64,000 nucleotides of DNA, from the NCBI GenBank assembly GCA_963795825.1, contig CAWCIW010000005.1, positions 310,001 to 374,000 of the forward strand, written 5' to 3'. Source of the stretch: BOG-908 sp963795825. Lineage in GTDB: Bacteria > Pseudomonadota > Alphaproteobacteria > Acetobacterales > Acetobacteraceae. Position numbers and translations under genes: made by a program. How positions within the stretch are numbered: position 1 is the stretch's first letter; each line of letters opens with the position of its first letter. Shown piece by piece: positions 1-8,639 of this stretch. The notes beneath the pieces are model-generated. The model had not been told where the DNA came from. It did not search any database and saw only the letters and a list, made by a program, of their open reading frames with translations.

Positions 1-2016
1 AAACCGTGCACGTTGCGCGAGGCTGTGGCCGGCGAGAAGCGGTTGCAGGAAATGCGCGATGGCGAAGAAGCCATACGCCGCCTGCTGGAAATCGCGATGC
101 AGGTGGAGGGGCTGTACCGCCACGCAAGCACGCATGCCGCCGGCCTGGTGATCGGCGACCGCAAGCTCGTTGATCTGGTGCCGATGTATCGCGATCCGCG
201 CGAGGGCACGCTGGTGACGCAGTACAACATGAAATGGGTGGAGCAGGCTGGGCTCGTCAAGTTCGATTTCCTTGGCCTCACCACGCTGACGATCCTGCAG
301 CGCGCGGTGGAGTTCTTACGCGGGTTGGGCGTGCAGGTTGATCTGGAAACGCTGCCGCTCGACGATGCGCGCACCTATGCGATGCTGCAGAAGGGTGATG
401 CGGGCGGCGTGTTCCAGTTCGAGTCGCCGGGCATGCGCGACGTGTTGCGGCAGATGCGCCCGGACCGGCTGGAGGATCTGATCGCCGCGGTGGCGCTCTA
501 CCGGCCCGGCCCGATGGCCAACATCCCTGATTACTGCAAGCGAAAACACGGCGAGGCGTGGCAGCCGCCGCATGAGGAACTGCGCGAGATCCTGGGCGAG
601 ACCTACGGCATCATGGTCTATCAGGAACAGGTGATGCAGATCGCCCAGAAGATGGGCGGCTACTCGCTCGGCGCCGCCGACCTGCTGCGCCGCGCGATGG
701 GCAAGAAGATACGCGCGGAGATGGATGCGCAGCGCCAGGTGTTCACCAGCGGTGCTGTTGGGCGCGGCATACCGGAGGGCAAGGCCGTCGAGGTGTTCGA
801 CCTGATGGCGAAGTTCGCCGATTACGGCTTCAACAAAAGCCACGCGGCGGCGTACGCGCTGGTGTCGTACCAGACGGCGTGGATGAAGGCCAACCACCCG
901 GCGGCGTTCCTGGCCGCCTGTATGTCACTGGCCATGGGCAACACCGACAAGCTGGCGGCGTTGCGCCAGGAGGCCGAGCGCATGGGATTGCGCGTGTTGC
1001 CGCCGTCGGTGGCGGCGAGCGGCGCGGATTTCCGGGTGGAGGCGCTGCCGGACGGCACGTTGGCGATACGCTACGCGCTGGCGGCCATCAAGAAAGTCGG
1101 GTTCGCGGCGATGCAGTCGGTGGAGGCCGCGCGTGGCACGCGGCCGTTCAAGGACGTGTCGGATTTCGCCGCGCGCATCGATGCGCGCCAGGTGACGAAG
1201 ATGCAGCTCGAGAACCTGGCGCGCGCCGGCGCCTTCGACATGCTGGATGCCAACCGCGCGCGGCTTTTCGCCGGGGCCGAGACGATCTGGCGCAGCGCGC
1301 TGGCCCGCGCCGAAGAGGCCGCCAGCGGGCAGATCGGGCTGTTCGGCGGGGCAGGGCCGGAGCGGCTTCGGCTGCCGGCCGTCGATGACTGGCCGGACAT
1401 GGAAAAGCTCGGCTATGAGGCCGAAGCGGTGGGCTTCCACCTGACCGCGCACCCGCTGGACGGCTATGCGGGCCTGCTGAAGCGGCTCGGCACGGTGCCC
1501 ACCACCCAGTTGCAGGCGCGCGCCGAGGCGGGCGGCGCGCGGGTGCGCATTGCCGGCTGCCTGGTGGGCTCCAAGGAGCGCACCACGAAATCCGGCAGCC
1601 GCATGGCGTGGATCACGCTGTCGGATGCGGTGGGCTCCTGCGAGGTGACGTTGTTCAGCGAGGCGCTCGGCGCCGCCCGGCCGCATCTGACCGCCGGCGC
1701 GGCCCTGCTGGTGACCGCGGACATACGCATCGAGGGCGAGGCCTTGCGCATCACCGCGCAGGAGGTGGTGAGCCTGGAAAAGGCGGCGGCCGATGCCGGC
1801 GCCGGCATGCGCATCTGGCTGAAGCAGACCGAGGCGGTGCCGCATATACGCGCGCTGCTGGAGCGCGAGGGGCGCGGGCGCGGCGCGATCAGCCTGATGC
1901 CGATGCTCGACGGCCCGGAGGTGGAGATCATGCTGCCTGGCCGGTTCGCGGTGACGGCGCGGCTGCGCCAGGCGCTCAAGATGATCAGCGGCGTGGAGCG
2001 GGTGGACGAGCTCTAG
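1..2016 (+). CDS. dnaE: DNA polymerase III subunit alpha, 3' part (5' end outside window)
   Basis: Replicative polymerase catalytic subunit. The frame is open from base 1, so about 671 C-terminal residues are visible out of roughly 1150 usual for the family. The motif KFDFLGL lies at about codons 87-93; its Asp matches the third catalytic carboxylate of bacterial DnaE (Asp555 in E. coli). The first two catalytic aspartates lie upstream of the window. Further on are the fingers region (YRPGPM, YGIMVYQEQ, FNKSHAAAY), an OB-fold of about 100 residues (RIAGCLVGSKERTTKSGSR) and the C-terminal tail domain. It ends in TAG. The first in-frame start-like codon (TTG at 13) is internal, not the true start. 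Identification is very secure. Confidence 0.97.
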   Translation, partial: KPCTLREAVAGEKRLQEMRDGEEAIRRLLEIAMQVEGLYRHASTHAAGLVIGDRKLVDLVPMYRDPREGTLVTQYNMKWVEQAGLVKFDFLGLTTLTILQRAVEFLRGLGVQVDLETLPLDDARTYAMLQKGDAGGVFQFESPGMRDVLRQMRPDRLEDLIAAVALYRPGPMANIPDYCKRKHGEAWQPPHEELREILGETYGIMVYQEQVMQIAQKMGGYSLGAADLLRRAMGKKIRAEMDAQRQVFTSGAVGRGIPEGKAVEVFDLMAKFADYGFNKSHAAAYALVSYQTAWMKANHPAAFLAACMSLAMGNTDKLAALRQEAERMGLRVLPPSVAASGADFRVEALPDGTLAIRYALAAIKKVGFAAMQSVEAARGTRPFKDVSDFAARIDARQVTKMQLENLARAGAFDMLDANRARLFAGAETIWRSALARAEEAASGQIGLFGGAGPERLRLPAVDDWPDMEKLGYEAEAVGFHLTAHPLDGYAGLLKRLGTVPTTQLQARAEAGGARVRIAGCLVGSKERTTKSGSRMAWITLSDAVGSCEVTLFSEALGAARPHLTAGAALLVTADIRIEGEALRITAQEVVSLEKAAADAGAGMRIWLKQTEAVPHIRALLEREGRGRGAISLMPMLDGPEVEIMLPGRFAVTARLRQALKMISGVERVDEL

Positions 2017-2114
2017 GCCGGTTTGGGCGTTGAGGCGGGGCAGGGCGATTTTTATGCGTTCAGGCCTTTCGTTCGCCGCGATGGCCTGCTATCACCCCGC
2101 CTCGCCGAAGGGCA

Positions 2115-2190
2115 GGGCACTTAGCTCAGTTGGTAGAGCGGCTGACTCTTAATCAGCTTGTCGTAGGTTCGATCCCTACAGTGCCCACCA
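2115..2190 (+). tRNA. tRNA-Lys (anticodon CTT)
   Basis: A 76-nt cloverleaf with the CCA end encoded. The acceptor stem GGGCACT pairs with AGTGCCC, the D-arm contains AGCTCAGTTGGTAGAGC, the anticodon stem GCTGA/TCAGC encloses loop CTCTTAA with anticodon CTT, and the T-arm contains GGTTCGATCC. It reads AAG codons. It lies 98 bp after dnaE on the same strand; the spacer has a 9-bp inverted repeat (GAGGCGGGG near 2033 and CCCCGCCTC near 2095). Confidence 0.97.
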
Positions 2191-2241
2191 TTCTTCCGGC
2201 GTTCATATAGACAGTAGCCTGTGAATGACCTTCCACCTGGG

Positions 2242-2431
2242 TTATTCCGCGGAATTCGTCCGCCTGTGTCCCGTATTCCGATGGACTGAAAAGTCGACAC
2301 CTGAAGCAGACTCCACGCGATCCGGCTCATCTCCGGCTGCGGTGAAGTAGTTGGCGCACTCGGCGGGTGTGAACTGTAGGAGGGCGTCACGGATTAAATG
2401 CACAGACCGTCGTTGGTCCGCGCGGCGGCTT
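2242..2431 (-). pseudogene. IS630-family transposase C-terminal remnant
   Basis: Minus-strand reading gives HLIRDALLQFTPAECANYF followed by TAAG, the characteristic end of IS630/Tc1-like transposases (AFTPEECANYFRNAGY type). The frame is bounded upstream by TGA near 2431 and ends at TAA (2242-2244), so only about 60 residues remain and the DDE catalytic part is absent. It starts about 50 bp past the 3' end of tRNA-Lys. No terminal inverted repeats were recognised. I infer a decayed insertion. Confidence 0.6.
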
Positions 2432-2866
2432 CACGTCAGCCGCCCAGGCAAAGCTTGGGGTGTCCATGCTGCGGCCCTTGTGGAGCCCAAGCCAACCATA
2501 TTTGAGCCGATCCACAAGGCCCGCGGCAGACCGCCATAAATGGCAAGGGCGGCTCTGCAATCGAAATATCTTTTCGTCAGATGAACAATCTGTTCTGTCA
2601 CCGACGATGCGTGGCAACGCTTCTCCACTCCGGCTAAAAACACTGGTCGGCTGTTCGCCGAAGCGGCCGTGCCTGTTTCGCGGAACGTAGCACCAACCCA
2701 GCTCCCAATGGCGATGCGGCGCTTTCCGGACAAGCGAGGCTACCTGGACGAAAAACGCTGAGGCCTGCTGCCGCACTCCACGAGGGACCTGAAAGCCTGC
2801 CAGAGAGCGGCGCACCGCAAAACGCGGCTCGGCCCGATAGACGAGGGCCGATCCGTTTGATCCTAA
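2432..2866. other. non-coding stretch, probably decayed mobile DNA
   Basis: No reading frame here shows a recognisable protein or convincing ribosome binding site. Base composition is lower in GC than the flanking genes. Its position next to the IS630 remnant suggests insertion debris, but nothing in it identifies a specific element. Confidence 0.4.
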
Positions 2867-3304
2867 TTAGTGTGGGGGAACGCCCCCTCCGCCTGTGAAG
2901 CCATCAGTCACAGTCACTGAAAAATCGCAGGTGGCTTGATTCGATGTGACTGCGCCCGTCGTGCATATTGCCGCCTGGCCACCGGCCTGATTGACGACCG
3001 TGACAAGACATTTCCCGTTCACAACCGAAGAGCTGAATGCCGTCGTGCAGAGTGGTTCATATCCGGCACTCGGTGTTACGAAAACGGTAAACGATCCGCC
3101 TGAATTCGATAAATTCGGGAAAGTGGCGGTGAAAACCGTAGGCGCATAGAAATGTGATGGTCCAGAAATGTTGCTGGTTTTTTGCTCGACGATTCCCTGC
3201 TGTCTGACCGTTATTGATCCGGTGGCAGCAATGGCTTGTGCTGACACGCCGAAGACGAGCCCCGCGATTGCGCTGTTGAGCAACGCCCGCTTTATCTTGG
3301 TCAT
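2867..3304 (-). CDS. small secreted protein, unknown function
   Basis: 145 residues. The ATG at 3304 is chosen because GGGAGGA sits just upstream and because it gives a textbook signal peptide: basic MTKIKR, a hydrophobic core, and a likely cleavage after AQAIA. An upstream in-frame start (3379) would bury that signal. The mature part is Ser/Thr/Val-rich, looks all-beta, and has four cysteines in its second half (PLC, GKC, AIC, ATC), suggesting two disulphides. The C-terminus is Gly-rich (GGGG then VPPH). No family is recognised. It stands alone, convergent with nothing, beside the IS remnant. Confidence 0.7.
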   Translation of the reverse strand: MTKIKRALLNSAIAGLVFGVSAQAIAATGSITVRQQGIVEQKTSNISGPSHFYAPTVFTATFPNLSNSGGSFTVFVTPSAGYEPLCTTAFSSSVVNGKCLVTVVNQAGGQAAICTTGAVTSNQATCDFSVTVTDGFTGGGGVPPH

Positions 3305-3785
3305 GAATCCTCCCAAACATGGACGACAGTAGCTCTTTGCTACCATGGATAGCTGACGGACACAGGCGTGCAATGTCAAGATGTATGGTCACCTGCAACA
3401 CAATCGTATAAATGTCGAAATACGCCCTGCAAGCCGCTGCCAAGAAACGCGTCACTGGCATCAGCCTGATTACCGCAGCCGCAGCCCGCCCGAGCGCCAC
3501 AGCCGACGAGGTATCCCTACGGCCGCACGACGTCTCGTCATCCCTCCTCGCAGCGAGGCCCGTCCCGTCCGGAGGATAGAAATGAGGTCTGGCCTGAAAG
3601 CTGATGTCTTCGGTGGGTCGTGCCGATCGGATAAGCGAGCAACGCAACTTCAAACACGCAGGTGACAGGCGCTGTTCACCGGCTGCAATCGCTGCGGTTG
3701 CGTAAACACACCAGTGCGACGCCTACCGCCTAATCCACACGCCCCTTGCAGTCGTATCAACCCACGGAACAGATGTAAGCCACCG
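3305..3785. other. intergenic region without recognisable gene
   Basis: About 480 bp upstream of the secreted protein gene. Short frames on both strands lack ribosome binding sites and familiar motifs. It presumably holds the promoter of the secreted protein gene, but no clear -35/-10 pair was found. Confidence 0.4.
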
Positions 3786-3848
3786 TGCAGGCGTCGGAGC
3801 AAAAGCTTTTTGGTCCTTTTTCTCGAAAAAGGACTGCTTGCTTGCCTC
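3786..3848. repeat. intergenic element, half copy (right arm), GTCC subfamily
   Basis: Single arm reading GCAGGCGTCGGAGCAAAAGC, then TTTTTGGTCC, then hairpin GTCCTTTTT / loop CTCG / AAAAAGGAC, then TGCTTGCTTGCC. There is no inverted partner within 200 bp. It lies directly after the stop codon of the minus-strand DUF3431 gene (stop at 3850). Confidence 0.85.
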
Positions 3849-3849
3849 C

Positions 3850-4737
3850 TTACCTACTGCCCAACTTCACAAACCGACGCAAAACCGCGCGCACCCGCGA
3901 CCGCCCGCGCCGAGACGTATCCACCGGCAAAAACACCGTGCCCCCAACCGCCGGCGCCGCAGAGCCCGCCGCACGCAAAGCCGGCATTTCGAACGTCAGC
4001 CCGAACAGATGCAGCCACAAACGCTCAAGCACGTAGCCATAGACTTCGTGCCCGAGCGAGGCGCGCCGCAGATTGGCCAGCGCCTCCGCCGGCAGCGCGC
4101 GCAGACGCGATCGCCGTGCCGCGAACACCGCGCCGTAGGAGAACCGCCCGAGCAGATGCGCGTCGGCATCGGCCGCCAGTTCCTGCAGGCCGCACATCGC
4201 CAGGAAATGCGCGGCGATATTCGCCCCGTCCGGCAGGCCGTGGATGGTGCGATACGTGTCCTGCAGCCAGTGCGTGCCGACGTCGTGAAAGCCCAGCGGA
4301 GTCCAGGTCTGCAGGCTGAACGCCTCGGGGCGGATGCGCAGCCCGTGCAGGAAGGCCGCGGTCTCCCGCTCCAGTATGTAGGGCGGCGGGATCTGCCGCG
4401 CGGTCTTCCAGCGCCAGGAGAGCGGCTGGATGTCGGCCCAGTCCGCGGTGGCCGCGAGCAGGGCCAGGAAATCGGGGCTGTGTTCGAACGGATCGCCCTG
4501 GGCGAACACCGTGAAGCCGTCGCTCTCCGGCGCCTGGGCGAGCCCGGCGATGTAGGTCAGATACGTCTCGGATTCACGCCCTTCGTTCGGCCGCTGGACG
4601 ATGCTGGTCGCGCGCGCCAGCACGGCGGGATCTTCCACCGCCGCGCCCTTGTTGAAGATATGTATTTCGAAATCGGCTGGCACCTGCGTCAGCCAGGCCA
4701 GGTCTTCCTTGAAGCGTGCGATCACGAGCTGGTGCAT
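3850..4737 (-). CDS. DUF3431 family protein (putative glycosyltransferase-like)
   Basis: 295 residues from ATG 4737, ten bases after the stop of the upstream gene. The N-terminus VIARFKEDLAWL, followed by IHIFNKG, GRESETYLTYI and FAQGDPFEH, matches the DUF3431 pattern (VVARYxEDLxWL, YNKG, GREAxTYLxHI, FxQGxPFDH). The family is found in glycan loci and is thought to be glycosyltransferase-like; its substrate is unknown. It is the last gene of a minus-strand run with the Sel1, OmpA-like and Pro/Ala-rich genes, which points to a role in surface polysaccharide. A longer frame to 4827 adds an implausible N-terminus overlapping the neighbour. Confidence 0.75.
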   Translation of the reverse strand: MHQLVIARFKEDLAWLTQVPADFEIHIFNKGAAVEDPAVLARATSIVQRPNEGRESETYLTYIAGLAQAPESDGFTVFAQGDPFEHSPDFLALLAATADWADIQPLSWRWKTARQIPPPYILERETAAFLHGLRIRPEAFSLQTWTPLGFHDVGTHWLQDTYRTIHGLPDGANIAAHFLAMCGLQELAADADAHLLGRFSYGAVFAARRSRLRALPAEALANLRRASLGHEVYGYVLERLWLHLFGLTFEMPALRAAGSAAPAVGGTVFLPVDTSRRGRSRVRAVLRRFVKLGSR

Positions 4738-4747
4738 GGGCGCCTGT

Positions 4748-5518
4748 TCAACTGAGGGAGAAGCCGGTCCAATTCGAGACCATGTAGCGGCCCAGCGTGG
4801 GCACGACGACGAAGACCCGCCAGGCATAACGGCCCGCGCGTGGCTGTGGCATGCGTGTGGCGGAGACGTCCGTCATCGTGCTGAACACCAGAGAGGCGGC
4901 ACGGCCTTCCAGGTGCATCACCTCGACGAAATACGACGCCGGCGCCGGCGTGGCGGACGCGGTCCAGACCAGGGGAAGCCCCCCTGTGGGCACCGGCAGG
5001 CTGGACGCCGCGATCGGATAGCGGGGGACGGGTGGTGCGATCCGGGCGTGCTCGGCCGCGTCCGGCGCTGCGGCCGCTACCGGCCGGTTTGCCGCCGCGG
5101 CCAGGCCTTCTGCGGCGGCCTGGTTGAACCAGGCCTGCGCCAGCAGGGGGTTACGCGGAACGCCGTCGCCGGATTCGTAGAGCTGGCCGAGATCGAAGGC
5201 CGCGCGCGCGAGCCCGCCGGTGGCGGATGCCGCGTAGTAATCCGCCGCCAGCGCCGGGTCGCGCGTAGTGCCGCGTCCGCTGTCGTACATCACCGCCACG
5301 TTCAATGCGGCTTCCGCCAGCCCGCCATCCGCCGCCTGGCGGTAGAGCGCCAGCGCATGCGCGCTGCCGGCGGCACCGGTCGCGGCCAGGTCGGCGGTCA
5401 CCGCCTTGTTGAACAGCGTACGCGGGTTCTGCCGGGCGTCGGCATAGGGCGTGCGCGCAAGGGCCAGCAGCAGCGCCAGACGGACCACGCCGCCCGCAAT
5501 CGTCCCGGTTCGGCGCAA
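4748..5518 (-). CDS. Sel1-like repeat (TPR-type) periplasmic protein
   Basis: 256 residues from TTG 5518; an in-frame GTG at 5488 gives a cleaner signal peptide (VVRLALLLALARTPYADA) and may be the real start. Residues about 50-140 hold Sel1-type helical repeats (ALALYRQAADGGLAEAALNVAVMYDSG, then AADYYAASATGGLARAAFDLGQLYESG, each about 36 residues). The C-terminal half is Pro-rich, then beta-like, ending WTGFSLS. Sel1 repeats usually scaffold protein complexes. It starts two bases after the OmpA-like stop, so the two are probably translated together. Confidence 0.75.
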   Translation of the reverse strand: MRRTGTIAGGVVRLALLLALARTPYADARQNPRTLFNKAVTADLAATGAAGSAHALALYRQAADGGLAEAALNVAVMYDSGRGTTRDPALAADYYAASATGGLARAAFDLGQLYESGDGVPRNPLLAQAWFNQAAAEGLAAAANRPVAAAAPDAAEHARIAPPVPRYPIAASSLPVPTGGLPLVWTASATPAPASYFVEVMHLEGRAASLVFSTMTDVSATRMPQPRAGRYAWRVFVVVPTLGRYMVSNWTGFSLS

Positions 5519-5520
5519 CC

Positions 5521-5967
5521 CTACTTCCAGGTGATCTGGGCGGAGCGGTTGCGGGGATCCTTTGGATTATCCGGAAAAGCCGGGTCGGTGACGCCTTTGG
5601 CCACCGTCTGAAAGCGGTCGGCCGGGATGCCGCGCGCCACGAGGCCGCGGAACACCGCATAGGCGCGCAGTTGGGAGAGGCGGATGTTGGCCTGCGGCGA
5701 GCCTGTGGAGTCGGTGCCGGCGGAGACAGTCATCAGGATGGGCTTGCCGTCGCGGTAAAGGCGCGCGGCGTGGTCGAGTTCGGCCAGGCTCTCGCTCGTG
5801 ATTGCGGCGCTGCCCTCCTCGAAATACACCCGGATCGAGTTGGGCGCCTGGTCAGCAGCTTGCGCAACGCCGGCCAGCAGCAGCGCCAGCCCGGCGAGCA
5901 GCGCACCGCCGCAACGCCGGTGCGCGCGCCCGCAGAACGTGAAGCCGGTTGTGTGTGTGTCGGACAT
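5521..5967 (-). CDS. OmpA-family peptidoglycan-binding-like protein
   Basis: 148 residues. ATG 5967 is preferred to ATG 5979 because GAGGG stands the right distance upstream; ATG 5979 directly abuts the previous gene's stop (TAAATG). It has a signal peptide (hydrophobic ALLAGLALLLAGVAQA). The mature part is an OmpA C-terminal-like domain: RVYFEEGSAAIT, then AGTDSTGSPQANIRLSQLRA, VFRGLVARGIPADRF, NRSAQITWK. The usual peptidoglycan-binding NxxLSxxRA region is present as NIRLSQLRA. It probably anchors the export machinery in the cell wall. Confidence 0.8.
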   Translation of the reverse strand: MSDTHTTGFTFCGRAHRRCGGALLAGLALLLAGVAQAADQAPNSIRVYFEEGSAAITSESLAELDHAARLYRDGKPILMTVSAGTDSTGSPQANIRLSQLRAYAVFRGLVARGIPADRFQTVAKGVTDPAFPDNPKDPRNRSAQITWK

Positions 5968-5979
5968 GAACCCTCGCAT

Positions 5980-7338
5980 TTACGGCAATTGCACTTCGAT
6001 CGTCCCTGGATTACGCCCGGGCACCCCGACCGGAGGCAAAACGAGCGACGGTTGCAGCGCGGTTCCGTTCAAATGTGGCCAGTCGCTGCCCTCGAGCGCT
6101 TTGGCGATGGCCTCGGCCAGCGGCCGGTCCTCATTATAGAAATACGAGATCACCCGGCGCTGCGGCGGCGCATGCACCGGCTTGGCGCGGATGTCCGTCA
6201 TACCGGCGTGCTGCAGCCGTTCGGCGATCGGCCGCAACCGGTTCAGGGCGCCGGCATCGTGCGCCGGATACAGCAGCACGATCGCGGCAGGTGCGGCGGC
6301 GGGAAGCGGCGGCAGGTGCTCGGCGACGGCGGGCGGGGTAGCCTCGGCGGCAGGCGCCGGGCCGACTGCCTGCTCGGGCAACGGGCTGAGCGCCTGGCCC
6401 GAGGGCGGGCTGCCGGCTGCCGGCGGCTGCGGCGGGGCGGGCGCTGCCGGTGCAGCTGACGCGGCAGGGCTGGCATCTTGCGGCGCACCCGTGGCGGGCG
6501 CGCCCGCTTCCGGCGTTTGGGGCGGTTCCGGAGCCGCAATCGGCGCGGCTGGCGGGCTGGTGATCTGCGAGGGCTGGCTCGATACTTGCGCCGGCTGGGC
6601 TGGCGGCGTGGTGGCAGGCGGGGCGGCGGGTTGTGCCATATCCGGGTGGGCCGCCGTGGCGGGCGCCGGCGTGGCCGGTGGCGATACAGGCGGCTCCGCC
6701 TGCTGAGGTTTGCCGGCGGGCGAGAACAGCGCGATTTCCTTTGCGGGCGTAGCCGGTTTCTCCTTAGGCCGGCGCAAGGCGAGGCTGGCGAGCGCCACCA
6801 CGACCACGGCTGAAGCCGCGATATACAGGATCCCCGCGCCGGTCCGGCGCGATCGCGGGGAAGTCGTCGGACCGGCCGGCCGCGGCGGCTCGGCCACGAG
6901 CATGGAGGCGACACGCTCCGGGGCGACGTGCGCCACCTGGTCGGCGGCGGGCGTGGCTGTCGCCGAGTGAACGGGGCCGGCCACAGGTGCTGCTGGCGCC
7001 GATGTACTAGCGAGAGGCGCGGCCTGCGCCGGCTGGCCGGCAGACGGCGCGGCCGGGACCGGCGCTGCCGCCGGCACAGGCGGCGCCGCGAGCGCGCGTT
7101 GCACCAGACCGGCATCGATCTGCGGCGCATCCTCTGTGCTGGCCAGGAACAAAGTGGCGGCCAGGCTGCTGCGCAACCGGCGGCCGGATCCGCAGGCATC
7201 CGTCACCAGAGCCGCGATCGCGCTGCTGTCCAGCAGATCAGGCCGATGGCCGAGCGCGTCGAGCCGGCGGGCGATCAGCGCCTCGAGCGCCTGGGGGGAG
7301 AGGCGCGCGCCTGTGGTGGGAGGGGCTGGCGTTTCCAT
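5980..7338 (-). CDS. Pro/Ala-rich single-span membrane protein of polysaccharide locus
   Basis: 452 residues from ATG 7338. About the first 75 residues are helical (LSPQALEALIARRLDALGHR, LRSSLAATLFLAS) and resemble the C-terminal lid of ExeA/GspA-type AAA ATPases, though no ATPase core is present. A Pro/Ala-rich stretch follows, then one transmembrane helix near residues 170-190 (ILYIAASAVVVVALASLAL), a second Pro/Ala-rich linker of about 170 residues, and a folded C-terminal domain of about 110 residues (IVLLYPAHDAGALNRLRPIA ... ISYFYNEDRPLAEAIAKAL) resembling LytR_C-type periplasmic domains. The gene overlaps the end of the polymerase gene by 64 bp, which argues for co-transcription. Confidence 0.65.
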   Translation of the reverse strand: METPAPPTTGARLSPQALEALIARRLDALGHRPDLLDSSAIAALVTDACGSGRRLRSSLAATLFLASTEDAPQIDAGLVQRALAAPPVPAAAPVPAAPSAGQPAQAAPLASTSAPAAPVAGPVHSATATPAADQVAHVAPERVASMLVAEPPRPAGPTTSPRSRRTGAGILYIAASAVVVVALASLALRRPKEKPATPAKEIALFSPAGKPQQAEPPVSPPATPAPATAAHPDMAQPAAPPATTPPAQPAQVSSQPSQITSPPAAPIAAPEPPQTPEAGAPATGAPQDASPAASAAPAAPAPPQPPAAGSPPSGQALSPLPEQAVGPAPAAEATPPAVAEHLPPLPAAAPAAIVLLYPAHDAGALNRLRPIAERLQHAGMTDIRAKPVHAPPQRRVISYFYNEDRPLAEAIAKALEGSDWPHLNGTALQPSLVLPPVGVPGRNPGTIEVQLP

Positions 7339-8639
7339 TGGTTCAGCCTGCCCGCGCAATTGGAGTTCGAGGGAACCAGCCGCGCAATCGCCAGCAACAG
7401 CAGCACCGGGAACAGCACCGGGGGGAATTGCTGGTAGCCGCCGGTGAACAGGAAGAGCAGCATCAGCGGCACGAACAACGCCCCCTGCAGCGCCGTGCGC
7501 GCGGCTTGCCAGAAAAGCGCCAGATAGGCGACCAGCAAAGGCAGTCCGTATTCCAGGAACACCTTCACCGGCGTGTTTACGTCGAACGCATAGGCCAGGC
7601 TGAGCTTCTCGCTCACCCCGGCGCCGATGCCGGCGAACAAGGCGGAGGGTTCACGCGCCAGTACGTCGCTCATCAGCCAGAACGGGGTGATGAACCGCAG
7701 ATGCCCGCTGGTGCCCGGCTGGGAGATCTCGCTCAGCCGGCCGGACAGGGCGGCCGCGAAATCCGGCGCGGCCACAGCGGCGGCAGCCGCCATCAGGCCC
7801 AGCGCGCAGGCCGATACGAGGGCCACTTTGAGGAATTGCGGGCCGAGCCGCACGCCGGCGAACAGGAAGAAGCTCGCCAGCACGATCCAGCCGGTGCCGG
7901 AGAACGATAGCAGCAGCGCCGCGGTGAACAGCGCGAAATAAGCCGGCCGGCGCAAGGTCAGCAGCTCGATCATCAGCGCCACCGCCATGAACTGCGAGAA
8001 CACCGAGGGCTCGATCAGGAACAGGCCGTTGGATTTCAGCACGTCGCCGATGCCAACCGGGATCACCAGGTTGTAGCCCTGTTCCATAAGCAGGTTGGCC
8101 GGCAGCAATCCGGTGAAGGCGAACAGCCGCAGCCCGGCGAACTGGGCGGCGAACTGGGCGATGCCCAGCCCGGCCACGATGGCGAGCAGGCGGCTGATAC
8201 GGGCGAAAAACGCCGCCTCGTCGACCGGTTCGGCGAAGCTGAGCGTCGCCAGTCCGGTGATGCCGACGAAATGCAGCAGCGAGTTGGTGCTGGGTGCCGC
8301 GTCGAACGCGCCTGGTGACATCGCGTGCCAGGCGGCGCCGAGCAGCGCCAGGCCGACCAGGCCGAGATAGATCGCCGTGCGCGCGCGGTGCAGCACCAGC
8401 GTGCCGTGCCACAAGCCCCAGGCGCCGAGCGCCAGGCCGATCGGGCCCACGATGCTGAGCGGCTGGCCGCCCACCGGCAGCCCGAAGCGCTGGAGGAACA
8501 GGCATACGCAAAGCAATACGGTTGTGAAACGCAGGCACGCCGCCTGCGTTCGCCCCGCGGCGGGGGTGGCGGTCAGTCCAGACCGAACAGACAAAGGTGT
8601 ATCAAGGGTGATGGCGGGGTTTAACACGGAAACTCTCAT
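7275..8639 (-). CDS. O-antigen/exopolysaccharide polymerase-like membrane protein (Wzy-like)
   Basis: 454 residues from ATG 8639. The protein is mostly hydrophobic, with about ten to twelve predicted membrane segments. It has a central periplasmic loop (SGRLSEISQPGTSGHLRFITP) and the G-x-G-rich late region (GIGAGVSEKL ... FLEYGLPLLVAYLALF) typical of Wzy polymerases and WaaL ligases. Such proteins join lipid-linked repeat units in the periplasm. The C-terminal tail is basic and cytoplasmic and overlaps the next gene. It is divergent from the outer-membrane beta-barrel gene; their candidate ATGs share the tetranucleotide CATG at 8637-8640, so at least one start is probably further in. Confidence 0.7.
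   Translation of the reverse strand: MRVSVLNPAITLDTPLSVRSGLTATPAAGRTQAACLRFTTVLLCVCLFLQRFGLPVGGQPLSIVGPIGLALGAWGLWHGTLVLHRARTAIYLGLVGLALLGAAWHAMSPGAFDAAPSTNSLLHFVGITGLATLSFAEPVDEAAFFARISRLLAIVAGLGIAQFAAQFAGLRLFAFTGLLPANLLMEQGYNLVIPVGIGDVLKSNGLFLIEPSVFSQFMAVALMIELLTLRRPAYFALFTAALLLSFSGTGWIVLASFFLFAGVRLGPQFLKVALVSACALGLMAAAAAVAAPDFAAALSGRLSEISQPGTSGHLRFITPFWLMSDVLAREPSALFAGIGAGVSEKLSLAYAFDVNTPVKVFLEYGLPLLVAYLALFWQAARTALQGALFVPLMLLFLFTGGYQQFPPVLFPVLLLLAIARLVPSNSNCAGRLNQWKRQPLPPQARASPPRRSRR

Noticed and set aside
3838..6970. Large plus-strand Arg-rich ORFs opposite the polysaccharide genes
   Set aside because: Arg/Ala-rich antisense shadows of GC-rich genes; no domain motifs.
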